A stretch of 37,931 bases of DNA from Cellulomonas sp. (GTDB lineage Bacteria; Actinomycetota; Actinomycetes; Actinomycetales; Cellulomonadaceae), in assembly GCA_031178625.1 (NCBI GenBank), contig JAPSIR010000007.1, positions 1-37,931 of the forward strand, given 5' to 3'. The notes beneath the pieces are model-generated. The model was not told where the DNA came from. It saw nothing but the letters and a program-made list of their open reading frames with translations, and made no database searches. Position 1 is the first letter of the stretch, and every line of letters starts with the position of its first letter. Made by a program: the position numbers and the translations under genes. Positions 23,316-34,746 of this stretch are shown here, in pieces.

Positions 23316-24866
23316 ATGTCCGACAGGAACGCGCAGGCGGACGACGCCGCCGTGCGGATGACCGGGATCACCATCACGTTCCCGGGGGTCAAGGCGCTCG
23401 ACGGCGTGGACCTCGTGCTGCGCCGCGGCGAGGTGCACGCGCTCATGGGGGAGAACGGCGCCGGCAAGTCGACGCTCATCAAGGCGCTCACCGGCGTCTA
23501 CCGCGTGGACTCCGGCGGCATCGCCGTCGACGGGCGCGAGCTGCGGTTCGACGACCCCAGCCAGGCGCAGGCGGCCGGCATCAGCACGGTCTACCAGGAG
23601 GTCAACCTGTGCACGAACCTCACGGTGGCGGAGAACGTCATGCTCGGCCACGAGGTGCGGCGCGGCCCGTTCGTCGACTGGCGCGCCACCCGGCAGGAGG
23701 CGCGGCGGTACCTGCAGCGGCTCAACCTCGACATCGACCCGCGTTCGCCGCTCGCGTCGCACAGCATCGCCGTGCAGCAGCTGTGCGCGATCGCCCGCGC
23801 TCTCGTCGTGGACGCGAAGGTCCTCGTCCTCGACGAGCCGACGTCCAGCCTCGACAAGGCGGAGGTCGCCGAGCTGTTCCGGGTCGTGCGGACGCTGCGG
23901 GACGCCGGCGTCGCGATCCTCTTCGTCTCGCACTTCCTCGAGCAGGTGTACGCCCTGTCCGACCGCATGACGGTGCTGCGCAACGGGCGTTTCGTCGGCG
24001 AGTTCCGCACCGCGGAGCTGTCGCGGCGCGACCTCATCTCGCACATGGTCGGCCGCTCGGGCGAGGCGCTCGCCGGGATCGAGGAGCAGGCGCGCACCGC
24101 GGTGACCACGCACTCGTCGCGCGAGACGCCGCTGCTGACCGCCGTCGGCCTCGGCAAGGACGGGTCCGTCGAGGCGTTCGACCTCGACCTGTACCCGGGG
24201 GAGATCGTCGGGTTCGCCGGCCTGCTCGGCTCCGGCCGGACAGAGGCGGCCCGGCTGCTCACCGGCGCCGACCGTCCCGATCACGGCGGGCTGCGCCTGC
24301 AGGGCTCACCCGTCCGGCTGCCCACGCCGCTCGCGGCGCTGCGCCGCGGCATCGCGCTGTCCACCGAGGACCGCAAGAAGGAGGGCGTCATCGGCGACCT
24401 CACGGTGCGCGAGAACATCGCGCTCGCGCTGCAGGCCAGCCGGGGCACGTGGCGGCGCATCCCGCGGCGCGAGCTCGACGAGATCGTCCAGCGGTACATG
24501 GTGGCGCTCAACATCAACCCGCCGAACCCGAACGCGCTCATCCGCAACCTCTCCGGCGGCAACCAGCAGAAGGTGCTCCTCGCCCGGTGGCTCGCGACCG
24601 CGCCCCGGCTGCTCGTCCTCGACGAGCCGACGCGCGGCATCGACATCGGCGCGAAGACGGAGATCCAGCGGCTCGTCACCGAGCTCGCGGCCGACGGCCT
24701 GTCCGTCGTCTTCATCTCCTCCGAGCTGGAGGAGGTGCTGCGCCTCAGCCAGCGCGTCGTCGTCATGCGCGACCGGCAGAAGATCGCCGAGGTCACCAAC
24801 GGCGACGACGTCACGACCGAGACCGTCCTCGAGACCATCGCGAGCAGCGGGGTGCACGCCTCATGA
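23316..24866 (+). CDS. ytfR: Sugar ABC transporter ATPase, two-domain
   Basis: 516 residues with two ABC domains, as in the carbohydrate uptake CUT2 family. Domain 1 has Walker A GENGAGKST (residues 45-53) and Walker B VLVLDEPTSSLD; its signature region is SIAVQQL rather than LSGGQ, as in YtfR/RbsA. Domain 2 has a degenerate Walker A (GLLGSGRTE), a complete signature LSGGNQQKV and Walker B LLVLDEPTRGID. The asymmetry is normal for the family. It overlaps the permease gene ytfT by 4 nt. Confidence 0.93.
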   Translation: MSDRNAQADDAAVRMTGITITFPGVKALDGVDLVLRRGEVHALMGENGAGKSTLIKALTGVYRVDSGGIAVDGRELRFDDPSQAQAAGISTVYQEVNLCTNLTVAENVMLGHEVRRGPFVDWRATRQEARRYLQRLNLDIDPRSPLASHSIAVQQLCAIARALVVDAKVLVLDEPTSSLDKAEVAELFRVVRTLRDAGVAILFVSHFLEQVYALSDRMTVLRNGRFVGEFRTAELSRRDLISHMVGRSGEALAGIEEQARTAVTTHSSRETPLLTAVGLGKDGSVEAFDLDLYPGEIVGFAGLLGSGRTEAARLLTGADRPDHGGLRLQGSPVRLPTPLAALRRGIALSTEDRKKEGVIGDLTVRENIALALQASRGTWRRIPRRELDEIVQRYMVALNINPPNPNALIRNLSGGNQQKVLLARWLATAPRLLVLDEPTRGIDIGAKTEIQRLVTELAADGLSVVFISSELEEVLRLSQRVVVMRDRQKIAEVTNGDDVTTETVLETIASSGVHAS

Positions 24867-25941
24867 CCACGTCCACGACCCACGGCCCCGGCGGGCGCGC
24901 CGGCACGATCTGGCGCGAGGTGACCCAGCACGGCCTGCTGTGGCCGTCCGTCGCGCTCGTCGCGCTGCTGCTCGCCTGCGGGGCGAAGAGCCCCGGCTTC
25001 CTCGACGTCACCCTGCGCGACGACCACCTGTACGGCCAGCTCGTCGACCTGCTGCGCAACAGCGCGACACCACTGCTGCTCGCGCTCGGGATGTGCCTGG
25101 TCATCGCCACCGGCGGCATCGACCTGTCCGTCGGTGCCGTCATGGCGATGTCCCTCGCGGTCTCGCTCACCTACCTCGACGGCGCCGCCGACCCGAGCAG
25201 TCCCGTGACGGTCGCGACGGCGCTCGCGCTCGGTCTCGGACTGGGTGCGGTGGCCGGCGCGTTCAACGGGTTCATGGTCGCGGCGCTGGGCATCCAGCCC
25301 TTCATCGCGACGATGATCCTCATGGTCGCCGGGCGCGGCGTCGCCATGCTCATCACCGAGGGGCAGATCACCACGGTGACCAGCCCGCCGTTCAAGTCGC
25401 TCGGCTCCGGGTTCGTGCTCGGCGTCCCGACGCCGGTCGTCATCGCCGTCGCCGTGTTCGTCCTCGTGACGCTCGCCGTGCGCCGCACCGCGCTCGGCAT
25501 GTTCCTCGAGTCGATCGGCATCAACCGCGAGGCCAGCCGGCTCGCCGGCGTCAAGGCGCGGTCGACCACCTGGACCGTCTACGTGATCGCGGGCCTGCTG
25601 GCCGGGCTCGCGGGCATCGTCTACGGCGCGCCCACCATGGCGGCCGACGCCAACAACATCGGCCTGCTGCGCGAGCTCGACGCGATCATGGTCGTCGTCC
25701 TCGGCGGCACGCGCCTCGACGGCGGCCGGTTCCACCTCGGCGGGCTCGTGGTCGGCGCCCTGCTGCTGTCCGCGCTCGAGCGCGCGGTGATCATCTTCGA
25801 GCTGCCGAGCCAGACGACGCCGCTGTTCAAGGCGGTCGTGCTCATCGCGGTCTGCGTGGCGGCGTCCCCCTATCTGCGCGGCCGGCTGAGGACACCCCGT
25901 CCGGGTGCCCGCGGCGCGCAGCGTCCCGTGGAGGTGGCGGC

Positions 25942-25945
<4 letters not shown>
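24863..25945 (+). CDS. ytfT: Sugar ABC transporter permease
   Basis: 360 residues, about eight to ten membrane helices of the CUT2 (BPD_transp_2) type. GIDLSVGAVMA near residue 92 and GIQPFIATMILM are the family motifs, and the region GINREASRLAG is the cytoplasmic coupling loop. The start overlaps the ytfR stop (ATGA). It should pair with the next permease to form the channel. Confidence 0.92.
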
Positions 25946-28465
<2,520 letters not shown>

Positions 28466-28476
28466 CGGCCGACGCC

Positions 28477-28511
28477 GCACCGGGCGGCGCGCTCACCGCG
28501 CCGCCCGGTGC
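28477..28511. terminator. Strong hairpin terminator after gdhA
   Basis: A perfect 15-bp stem (28477-28491 with 28497-28511) has a CTCAC loop, 11 nt past the gdhA stop. It would also serve the minus-strand relic that ends at 28518. Confidence 0.85.
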
Positions 28512-28517
28512 CGCCGG

Positions 28518-28590
28518 TCAGACACTCTCGCGCACCACCAGGTCGATCGTCGCCCGGTCGTCGGGCTCGGGCGGGCTTGAGCCGCCGCAG
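28518..28590 (-). pseudogene. Possible 3' relic of a LacI-family gene
   Basis: On the minus strand a frame ends SSPPEPDDRATIDLVVRESV followed by a stop at 28518. The ending ...DLVVRESV is the common C-terminus of LacI-family regulators (xLVVREST/V). Upstream the frame has no start and no further LacI similarity, and it meets the promoter region of the next plus-strand gene. Only about 20 residues support this, so it is a tentative call. Confidence 0.4.
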
Positions 28591-28691
28591 GCACGAGCCG
28601 TCCCAGCGCCGACAGCGCACCCGTGATCGCGAGGGCCGAGGGGCTCACGGTCCGGGTTGCGGAACGTGGGGGGCACGCTTCACTGAGGCGT

Positions 28692-29192
28692 GTGAGAGCG
28701 ACGACGGTGCTGGTGAGCGGCGTGCTGGTGCTCGCGGTCGCCGGCTGCGGCGTGACGGTGCCCTCCGACCCGGACGGGACCCTCGACCGGGTGCGCGACG
28801 GGCAGCTGCGCGTCGGCGTGACGCCGAACCCGCCGTGGACCGAGCTGCCCGCCGGTGACGACGGACCGCCCGCGGGTCTCGAGGTCGACCTCGTCACGGG
28901 CTTCGCCGGGCACCTGGGCGCGGACGTCGACTGGGAGGTCGGCAGCGAGGAGCAACTCGTCGCCGACCTGGAGGACGGGGACGTCGACGTCGTGATCGGG
29001 GGGCTGACCGCGCGCTCGCCGTGGGCGTCGCGGGCCGCCCTGACGCGGCCGTACGTCACGGTCCCGGGGGAACGTGGCGAGGAGGAGAACCACGTGATGG
29101 CGACGCGTGCGGGTGAGAACGCCTTCCTGGTGGAGCTCGAGCGCTACCTGATCGCGCAGGACGTGCAGGCGGACGTCGGCGGGCTTCGGTGA
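28692..29192 (+). CDS. Reduced solute-binding (family 3) lipoprotein
   Basis: 166 residues from a GTG. A lipoprotein signal ends LAVAGC (Cys19). Residues 36-122 follow lobe I of family-3 binding proteins: GQLRVGVTPNPPWT, GLEVDLVTGFAGHLGADVDW, DGDVDVVIGGLTA and ALTRPYV. The second lobe, about 90 residues in normal proteins, is replaced by about 10 residues (VPGERGEEEN); the chain then resumes with the return strand and helix (HVMATRAGENAFLVELERYL). It would be an outer-face lipoprotein with half a binding cleft. It overlaps the CDF gene (GTGA), pointing to a joint function. TTCACT lies 7 nt before the GTG, possibly a leaderless -10. Confidence 0.75.
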   Translation: MRATTVLVSGVLVLAVAGCGVTVPSDPDGTLDRVRDGQLRVGVTPNPPWTELPAGDDGPPAGLEVDLVTGFAGHLGADVDWEVGSEEQLVADLEDGDVDVVIGGLTARSPWASRAALTRPYVTVPGERGEEENHVMATRAGENAFLVELERYLIAQDVQADVGGLR

Positions 29193-30223
29193 GCGCCGCG
29201 TTCGGTGCGACCCAGCTGCCCGAGGAGCAGGAGCGGGCGCTGCGACGGGCCGTCCGGCTGGCGTGGGTGACGCTGGGCTTCCTCGCGACCGCGCTCGTGC
29301 TCATGTACGTCGTCATGGGCAGCTCGCAGGCGATGCGCACGGCGTGGGCCGAGGACCTGCTCTCGCTCATCCCGCCCGTCGCGTTCCTCGTCGCCGTGCG
29401 GGTCACACGCCGCCGCCCGTCGCCCGGGCACCCGTACGGCTACCACCGCTCGGTGGGCGTGGGCCACCTCGTCGCCGGCACCGCCCTGCTGACGATGGGG
29501 CTGCTGCTGGTCTGGGAGTCTGCGTCCGCCCTGCTCGCCCGGGAGCACCCACCCGTCGGGGTGATGGTCGTACTGGGCCATCCCGTCTGGTCCGGCTGGC
29601 TGATGATCGCGGCGCTGGCCTACACGGCCGTCCCGCCCGTGCTGCTGGGCCGCGCGAAGCTGCCGTTGGCGCGGACGCTGCACGACCGGGTGCTGCACGC
29701 CGACGCGGACATGAACCGCGCCGACTGGATGACCGCGGTCGCCGGCATCGTCGGCGTGCTCGGCATCGGCGTGGGGCTCTGGTGGGCCGACTCCGCTGCC
29801 GCGCTGGTCATCTCGCTGTCGATCCTCAAGGACGGGGTGACGAACGTCCGCACCGCGGTGCGCGCCCTCATGGACGCGCGCGCGAGCACCGTGGACGGCA
29901 GCGAGGTGCACCCGCTCGTCGCTCGTGTGGAGGAGCACCTCGCCGCGGTCCCGTGGGTGCGCGAGGGCGGTGTGCGCCTGCGGGACGAGGGCCACGTCTT
30001 CCACGCCGAGTGCTTCGTGGTGCCGCGCGACGGCGTGACGCCGTCGCTGCAGGCGCTCGCCGACCTGGGCGGGTCCGTGTCGGCCCTCGACTGGAAGCTG
30101 CGCGACGTCGTCGTCGTCCCGGTGCCGGAGCTGCCCGGCGAGCTGCTGCCCCACGTCGCTGGCGACAACGCCGGGGAGCGCGGCCGGACCGAGCAGGGCA
30201 CAGCCGGCCACGACGCCGGGTGA
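29189..30223 (+). CDS. Cation diffusion facilitator family transporter
   Basis: 344 residues with about six membrane helices (roughly 25-43, 55-72, 92-112, 133-152, 180-200, 202-218) and a cytoplasmic C-terminal domain. The CDF hallmark HPYGYHR lies at 81-87, and ADSAAALVIS follows TM5. The metal-site residues are unusual: TM2 reads AEDLLSL (Glu55, Asp56) and the TM5 region DMNRAD (Asp174, Asp179), rather than the HxxxD of zinc CDFs. It is translationally coupled to the lipoprotein gene. Export of a divalent metal is likely; the metal is not predictable. Confidence 0.87.
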   Translation: MSAAFGATQLPEEQERALRRAVRLAWVTLGFLATALVLMYVVMGSSQAMRTAWAEDLLSLIPPVAFLVAVRVTRRRPSPGHPYGYHRSVGVGHLVAGTALLTMGLLLVWESASALLAREHPPVGVMVVLGHPVWSGWLMIAALAYTAVPPVLLGRAKLPLARTLHDRVLHADADMNRADWMTAVAGIVGVLGIGVGLWWADSAAALVISLSILKDGVTNVRTAVRALMDARASTVDGSEVHPLVARVEEHLAAVPWVREGGVRLRDEGHVFHAECFVVPRDGVTPSLQALADLGGSVSALDWKLRDVVVVPVPELPGELLPHVAGDNAGERGRTEQGTAGHDAG

Positions 30224-30244
30224 CGCGCCGCGGCCGGCGAGGGC

Positions 30245-31357
30245 TCAGCGGGCGACGCGCAGCTCGGCGACCAGCGGGCACTGGAAGGGGTCGCGCGCCT
30301 TGAGGCCGACCTCGTTGAGGTAGCGCACCACGATGCCGTACGAGCGCGCGAGCGTCGTCTCGGTGTACGCGATGCCGCGCTCGGCGCAGAACTGCTTGAC
30401 GATCGGCCGCACCTGGCGCAGCGCCGGGCTGGGCATGCTGGGGAAGAGGTGGTGCTCGATCTGGTGGTTGAGCCCGCCCATGAACACGTCGACCCAGCGA
30501 CCGCCCGTGATGTTCCGGCTGAGCAGCACCTGGCGCCGCAGGAAGTCGATCTTCATGGACTCGGGGACCATCGGCATGCCCTTGTGGTTGGGGGCGAACG
30601 ACGCCCCCATGTAGACGCCGAAGATGCCGAGCTGCACGCCGAGGAACGCGAACGCCATGCCGACCGGCAGCAGCCAGAACACGAGGGCCAGGTAGCCGCC
30701 GAGGCGCAGGGTCACGAACGCGATCTCGACCGGGCGGCGCTTGACCGGGCCGCGGCCGAAGATCGTCTTGACGCCCGAGACGTGCAGATTCAGGCCCTCG
30801 AGGAGCAGGAGCGGGAAGAAGAACCAGCCCTGGCGCTTGGCGAACCAGGCAGCCGCGCCCGTGCGGGTCTTCGTCAGGTTCTCCGTCGTGAACACCAGGA
30901 CGCCCGGCTCGATGTCCGTGTCGACGCCCAGCGTGTTCGGCTTCGCGTGGTGGCGGCTGTGCTTGTGGTTCCACCAGCCGTAGCTCATGCCGGCGTACAG
31001 GTTCGCGATGACCAGGCTCGCCCAGTCGTTCCACTTCCCGGACTTGAAGATCTGCCGGTGCGCGGCGTCGTGCCCGAGGAACATCACCTGGGCCAGCACG
31101 ACCGCGAGGGCGGCCGCGACCAGGAGCTGCCACCACGTCGGCCCCAGCAGCACGAACGCCGTGACGAGGCCCGCCAGCAGCAGCGTCAGCACGACGAACC
31201 GCGTCCAGTAGTAGGCGTACCGGCGCCGCATCAGCCCGGCCTCCTGGACCATCCGCGTCAGCTCCGTGAAGTCGCTGACGTGGCGGTCCCGGCGCGGCCG
31301 CGGACGCTCTGCGCCGTCACCGGCGCGCTCGGGCGTGACGTCGTGGGTCGTGGTCAT
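30245..31357 (-). CDS. Membrane fatty acid desaturase
   Basis: 370 residues. The three histidine boxes that bind the di-iron centre are HDAAH (96-100), HKHSRHH (131-137) and HQIEHH (298-303). The last is of the front-end type also seen in mycobacterial DesA3-like acyl-CoA desaturases. Two pairs of membrane helices (about 54-72 and 76-95; 212-232 and 235-253) flank the boxes. It would introduce a double bond into acyl-CoA or lipid acyl chains and change membrane fluidity. No electron-transfer partner gene is adjacent. It converges with the CDF gene and diverges from the carboxylate-amine ligase. Confidence 0.93.
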   Translation of the reverse strand: MTTTHDVTPERAGDGAERPRPRRDRHVSDFTELTRMVQEAGLMRRRYAYYWTRFVVLTLLLAGLVTAFVLLGPTWWQLLVAAALAVVLAQVMFLGHDAAHRQIFKSGKWNDWASLVIANLYAGMSYGWWNHKHSRHHAKPNTLGVDTDIEPGVLVFTTENLTKTRTGAAAWFAKRQGWFFFPLLLLEGLNLHVSGVKTIFGRGPVKRRPVEIAFVTLRLGGYLALVFWLLPVGMAFAFLGVQLGIFGVYMGASFAPNHKGMPMVPESMKIDFLRRQVLLSRNITGGRWVDVFMGGLNHQIEHHLFPSMPSPALRQVRPIVKQFCAERGIAYTETTLARSYGIVVRYLNEVGLKARDPFQCPLVAELRVAR

Positions 31358-31558
31358 CTGTCGTCAACCTCGGCGGTCGGGGCGTGGCGCGCCGGTGCGC
31401 GCGTGCCGATCTTCGCAGACGCGGGCTGTCCGTGCGCACCGCTCCGGTACGGGCCCCGGCCGCGCGGGACGGCCGGGCCGGTGTGACCCTGGGTTCCTGA
31501 GCAGGCGGTCGTCCGGCATGTGGCGGCCGCCCTCGACGCGACACCGGGAGACCGTCTC

Positions 31559-32785
31559 ATGTCCCTCGCCCCCGCACCGTTGCGCGTGTCGCCGGCCGAC
31601 CCGCACGCGACCGACCCGCACGCGTCGGCCCCTCCCGTCCCCGCGCAGCCCCGGCCTGCCCCGCCCGCGCTGCGGACCGTGGGCGTCGAGGAGGAGCTGC
31701 TGCTCGTCGACCCCCGCAGCGGACGGGCCGTCGCGGGGGGCCCGTCACTGACGGTGGGTGCCGGTGCGGGGAGGGCTGGCGCGTCACCCGTGCCGCTCCC
31801 CGGCGTCGTCGTCCCGCTGGAGACCGAGCTGCAGCAGCAGCAGGTCGAGACGGCCACCCCGCCCCGGACGCGGATGGCCGACGTCGAGGCGGACCTGCGT
31901 CGGCTGCGGCGGGTCGCCGACGACGCGGCCGCCGCCGTCGGTGCGCGGGTCGCGGCGCTCGCGACGTTCCCGCTGCCGGTGACCCCGCTGCTGACGCCGA
32001 ACCCCCGGTACGAGGCCATCCGCGAGCGGATGGGGCTCACGTGCATCGAGCAGCTGACCGGCGGCTGCCACGTGCACGTCGCCGTCTCGTCGGACGAGGA
32101 GGGCGTCGCGGTGCTCGACCGCCTGCGTCCCTGGCTCCCCGTGCTGACGGCCATCGCGACGAACTCGCCGTTCTGGCGCGGCGCCGACACGGGGTACGCC
32201 GGCTACCGGACGCAGGCGTGGAACCGCTGGCCCGGGACCGGTCCGTGCGACCCGTTCGGCTCCGCCGCCGGCTACCGCGCGGTCGTCGACGAGCTGCTCG
32301 CGACGGGCACGCTCCTCGACGAGGGGATGGTGTACTTCGACGCGCGCCTGTCCGCGCACTACCCGACGGTCGAGGTGCGGGTCGCCGACGTCTGCCTCGA
32401 CGTGGCGGACACCGTGCTGGTCGCAGCGCTCACGCGCGCACTGGTCGACACGGCCGCCGGGCAGTGGCGGGCCGGGGAGCCGGTCCCCACCGACCCCACG
32501 TCGGTGCTGCGGATGGCGGCGTGGCGCGCGAGCCGCTCCGGGCTGGAGGACGAGCTCGTGCACCCGCGGTCGCACCGGCCGCGCCCAGCGGCGGAGGTGC
32601 TGGCACACCTGCTCGAGCACGTCGGGCCCGCCCTGGCGGCGAACGGCGACCTGGACGTCGTCGAGCACGGCCTCGACCGCGTCCTCACGCACGGGACGGG
32701 CGCGCGCCGCCAGCGTGCGGTGGCGCGCTCGTCCGGCCGGCTCGAGGACGTCGTCGCCGACGCCGTCGCCCGGACCGTGTCGTGA
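31559..32785 (+). CDS. Carboxylate-amine ligase, YbdK/GCS2 type
   Basis: 408 residues from the ATG at 31559, preceded by GGGAG. A Pro/Ala-rich leader of about 38 residues comes before VGVEEELLLVDP (residues 41-52), the ATP/Mg-binding start of the glutamate-cysteine ligase family 2. CIEQLTGGCHVHVAV, TNSPFWRGADTGYAGYR and YPTVEVRVADVCLD are further family blocks. These enzymes make an amide bond between a carboxylate and an amine using ATP; YbdK shows only weak gamma-glutamylcysteine activity, so the true substrates are unknown. It overlaps the M20 peptidase gene by 4 nt. Confidence 0.88.
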   Translation: MSLAPAPLRVSPADPHATDPHASAPPVPAQPRPAPPALRTVGVEEELLLVDPRSGRAVAGGPSLTVGAGAGRAGASPVPLPGVVVPLETELQQQQVETATPPRTRMADVEADLRRLRRVADDAAAAVGARVAALATFPLPVTPLLTPNPRYEAIRERMGLTCIEQLTGGCHVHVAVSSDEEGVAVLDRLRPWLPVLTAIATNSPFWRGADTGYAGYRTQAWNRWPGTGPCDPFGSAAGYRAVVDELLATGTLLDEGMVYFDARLSAHYPTVEVRVADVCLDVADTVLVAALTRALVDTAAGQWRAGEPVPTDPTSVLRMAAWRASRSGLEDELVHPRSHRPRPAAEVLAHLLEHVGPALAANGDLDVVEHGLDRVLTHGTGARRQRAVARSSGRLEDVVADAVARTVS

Positions 32786-34227
32786 GCACCGCCCCGGACG
32801 CGGCCCCGCGGACCGACCCGGCCGCGGAGGCGGTGCACGCGCACGTCGCGGCGCACCTCGACGATATGGTCGGCCACCTCGTCGGGTGGGTGCGGCTGCG
32901 GTCCGTCGCCGGCATGGCCGAGCACCAGCCCGACCTGCAGCGGTCGGCCAACTGGCTCGCGGGCGTGCTGCGGGAGACCGGCTTCCCCCGCACGGAGGTG
33001 TGGGAGGTCGAGGGCGGTGCACCGGCCGTGTACGCCGAGTGGTGCGAGGCGCCGGGCGCGCCGACGGTCCTCGTGTACAGCCACCACGACGTGCGCGCGG
33101 CGAAGGACGACTCCTGGGGCCAGACCCCGCCGTTCGAGCCGGCGCTGCGGGACGGGCGGCTGTGGGGCCGCGGCACGTCGGACGCCAAGGGACAGGTGCT
33201 GTGCCACGTGTGGGGTGTGCGGGCGCACCTCGCCGCGACCGGGCGCACCGCGCCGGCGGTCAACCTCAAGCTGCTCGTCGAGGGGGAGGAGGAGGCGGGG
33301 TCGACCCACCTGGCCGACCTGCTCGCGGCGCACCCGGAGGCGACGCGCGCCGACCTGGTCATGCTGTCCGACACGACGCTGTGGCGCGCCGACGCGCCGG
33401 CCGTGTGCATGGGGCTGCGTGGCGTGCTCAACGCGGAGCTGACGGTGCTGGGACCTGAGCGCGACGTGCACAGCGGTGCGGTGTCGGGGCCGGCCCCCAA
33501 CCCGGTGCACGCGCTCGCGCGGCTCGTCGGCGACCTGCACGACGCGCACGGCCGTGTGACGCTGCCCGGCTTCTACGACGACGTCGCGGCCGTCGACGAC
33601 GCGGAGCGCGCCGCCGTCGCCGCCCTCCCGTACAGCGACGCGGACTGGCTCGCCCGTTCGGAGACCCGCAGCGTCGGTGGCGAGGACGGCTGGACGCCGC
33701 TCGAGCGCCTGTGGCTGCGTCCCGCCGTCGAGGTGCTCACGATCGTCGCCGGCGACGTCGAGGGGCCGGCGCGGGGAGCCATCCCGTCGGTCGCGACCGC
33801 GTCGTTCAGCATCCGCACCGTGCCGGGGCAGCGCGTCGCGGTGGTGGCCGACCAGCTGCGGGCCTGGGTGGCGCAGCGGGTGGGTGACGAGGTGGCGTAC
33901 GACCTGAGCGTCCAGCTCGAGAGCGGGCAGGAGGCGTACCGCACCCCCGAGGTGCCGGCGGTCGCCGCGCTCGAGGCCGCGATGGCGGACGGCTTCCGGG
34001 TCGCCGAGTTGGGGCGGATGCGCAACGCGGGCGGGTCGCCGGCGGCACTGCTGGCCGACGTCACGGCGGCGCCCGTGCTGTTCTTCGGCACCGGCCTCCC
34101 GGAGGACCACTGGCACGACAGCGACGAGAGCGTGCGCCTCGACCTGCTGCACGCCGGGGCCGTGACGCTCGCCTGCTTCTGGGAGCGGCTCGCCGACCTC
34201 GAGGACGTCGGCGGACCGGCCGCCTGA
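32782..34227 (+). CDS. M20-family metallopeptidase (dipeptidase)
   Basis: 481 residues from a GTG overlapping the ligase stop. Metal site: His102 and Asp103 (SHHDV), Asp134 (GTSDAKG), catalytic Glu170 and ligand Glu171 (EGEEEAGS), Asp197 (LSDTT) and a late His in HWHDSDE. The dimerisation lid domain (about 210-370) is inserted between, as in CNDP/DapE-type enzymes. It should be a cytoplasmic dinuclear zinc peptidase or amidohydrolase. Coupling to an amide-forming ligase suggests the two act on related dipeptide-like compounds. Confidence 0.9.
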   Translation: MSTAPDAAPRTDPAAEAVHAHVAAHLDDMVGHLVGWVRLRSVAGMAEHQPDLQRSANWLAGVLRETGFPRTEVWEVEGGAPAVYAEWCEAPGAPTVLVYSHHDVRAAKDDSWGQTPPFEPALRDGRLWGRGTSDAKGQVLCHVWGVRAHLAATGRTAPAVNLKLLVEGEEEAGSTHLADLLAAHPEATRADLVMLSDTTLWRADAPAVCMGLRGVLNAELTVLGPERDVHSGAVSGPAPNPVHALARLVGDLHDAHGRVTLPGFYDDVAAVDDAERAAVAALPYSDADWLARSETRSVGGEDGWTPLERLWLRPAVEVLTIVAGDVEGPARGAIPSVATASFSIRTVPGQRVAVVADQLRAWVAQRVGDEVAYDLSVQLESGQEAYRTPEVPAVAALEAAMADGFRVAELGRMRNAGGSPAALLADVTAAPVLFFGTGLPEDHWHDSDESVRLDLLHAGAVTLACFWERLADLEDVGGPAA

Positions 34228-34292
34228 CGACGGTGGGGCCCCGTCCCGGAGGTCCGTCCGGGAGCCGTGCCTCCTCGCGCGTGCCCGCCCCG

Positions 34293-34742
34293 TCAGCGCG
34301 GCGTGACGAGCGCCCACACGTGCTTGGTCCTCCCGCTGACGTACCACCCCACGTCGTCCGCCAGCCGGCGCGCGATCATCAGGCCGAAGCCGCCGTCGCC
34401 GGGAGCGCGCGCGCCGGACAGCACCGGCCGCGACGCCACGTCGTGGTCGGCGACGTCGAGCACGAACGACGCGCCGTCCGTGCGCAGGTCGACGACCGCG
34501 GGGGCGCCACCGTGCCGCAGCGCGTTCGTGGCGAGCTCCGACACGAGCAGCGCGACCTCGTCCGCGCGACGCCGGGCCACGCCCGGTCCGGTCCGCTGCG
34601 CCACGACGGTGTCGCGCACGCCGTGGCGCAGGGGCGTCAGGCCCGCGAGGTCCTCCACGCGCCACCGGCCGATCCGGCGCATGCCCCGCGGGGGCCGGCT
34701 GCCGGGCAGGTCGTGGTCGTCGGTCGCGCGTCGGTCGGCCAT
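34293..34742 (-). CDS. RsbW-like anti-sigma/serine kinase (GHKL ATPase)
   Basis: 149 residues. N box VSELATNALRHGG (67-79), G1 DVADHD (96-101) and G2 GDGGFGLMIARRL (115-127). It is the second member in the window, similar to the one at 6219-6698. It is the downstream gene of the phosphatase operon, starting 4 nt after that stop. Kinase and SpoIIE phosphatase side by side are the two antagonists of a partner-switching pathway; the STAS substrate and sigma factor are not here. Confidence 0.88.
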   Translation of the reverse strand: MADRRATDDHDLPGSRPPRGMRRIGRWRVEDLAGLTPLRHGVRDTVVAQRTGPGVARRRADEVALLVSELATNALRHGGAPAVVDLRTDGASFVLDVADHDVASRPVLSGARAPGDGGFGLMIARRLADDVGWYVSGRTKHVWALVTPR

Positions 34743-34746
34743 CGGC

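Noticed and set aside
31455-31477. 8-bp hairpin in the divergent desaturase/ligase intergenic region as a riboswitch or attenuator
   Set aside because: It is a single GC stem in a GC-rich spacer with no conserved core recognisable; chance is likely.
34228-34292. Terminator between the convergent M20 and RsbW-like genes
   Set aside because: Only a 6-bp CCCGGA/TCCGGG stem is visible, too weak to call.
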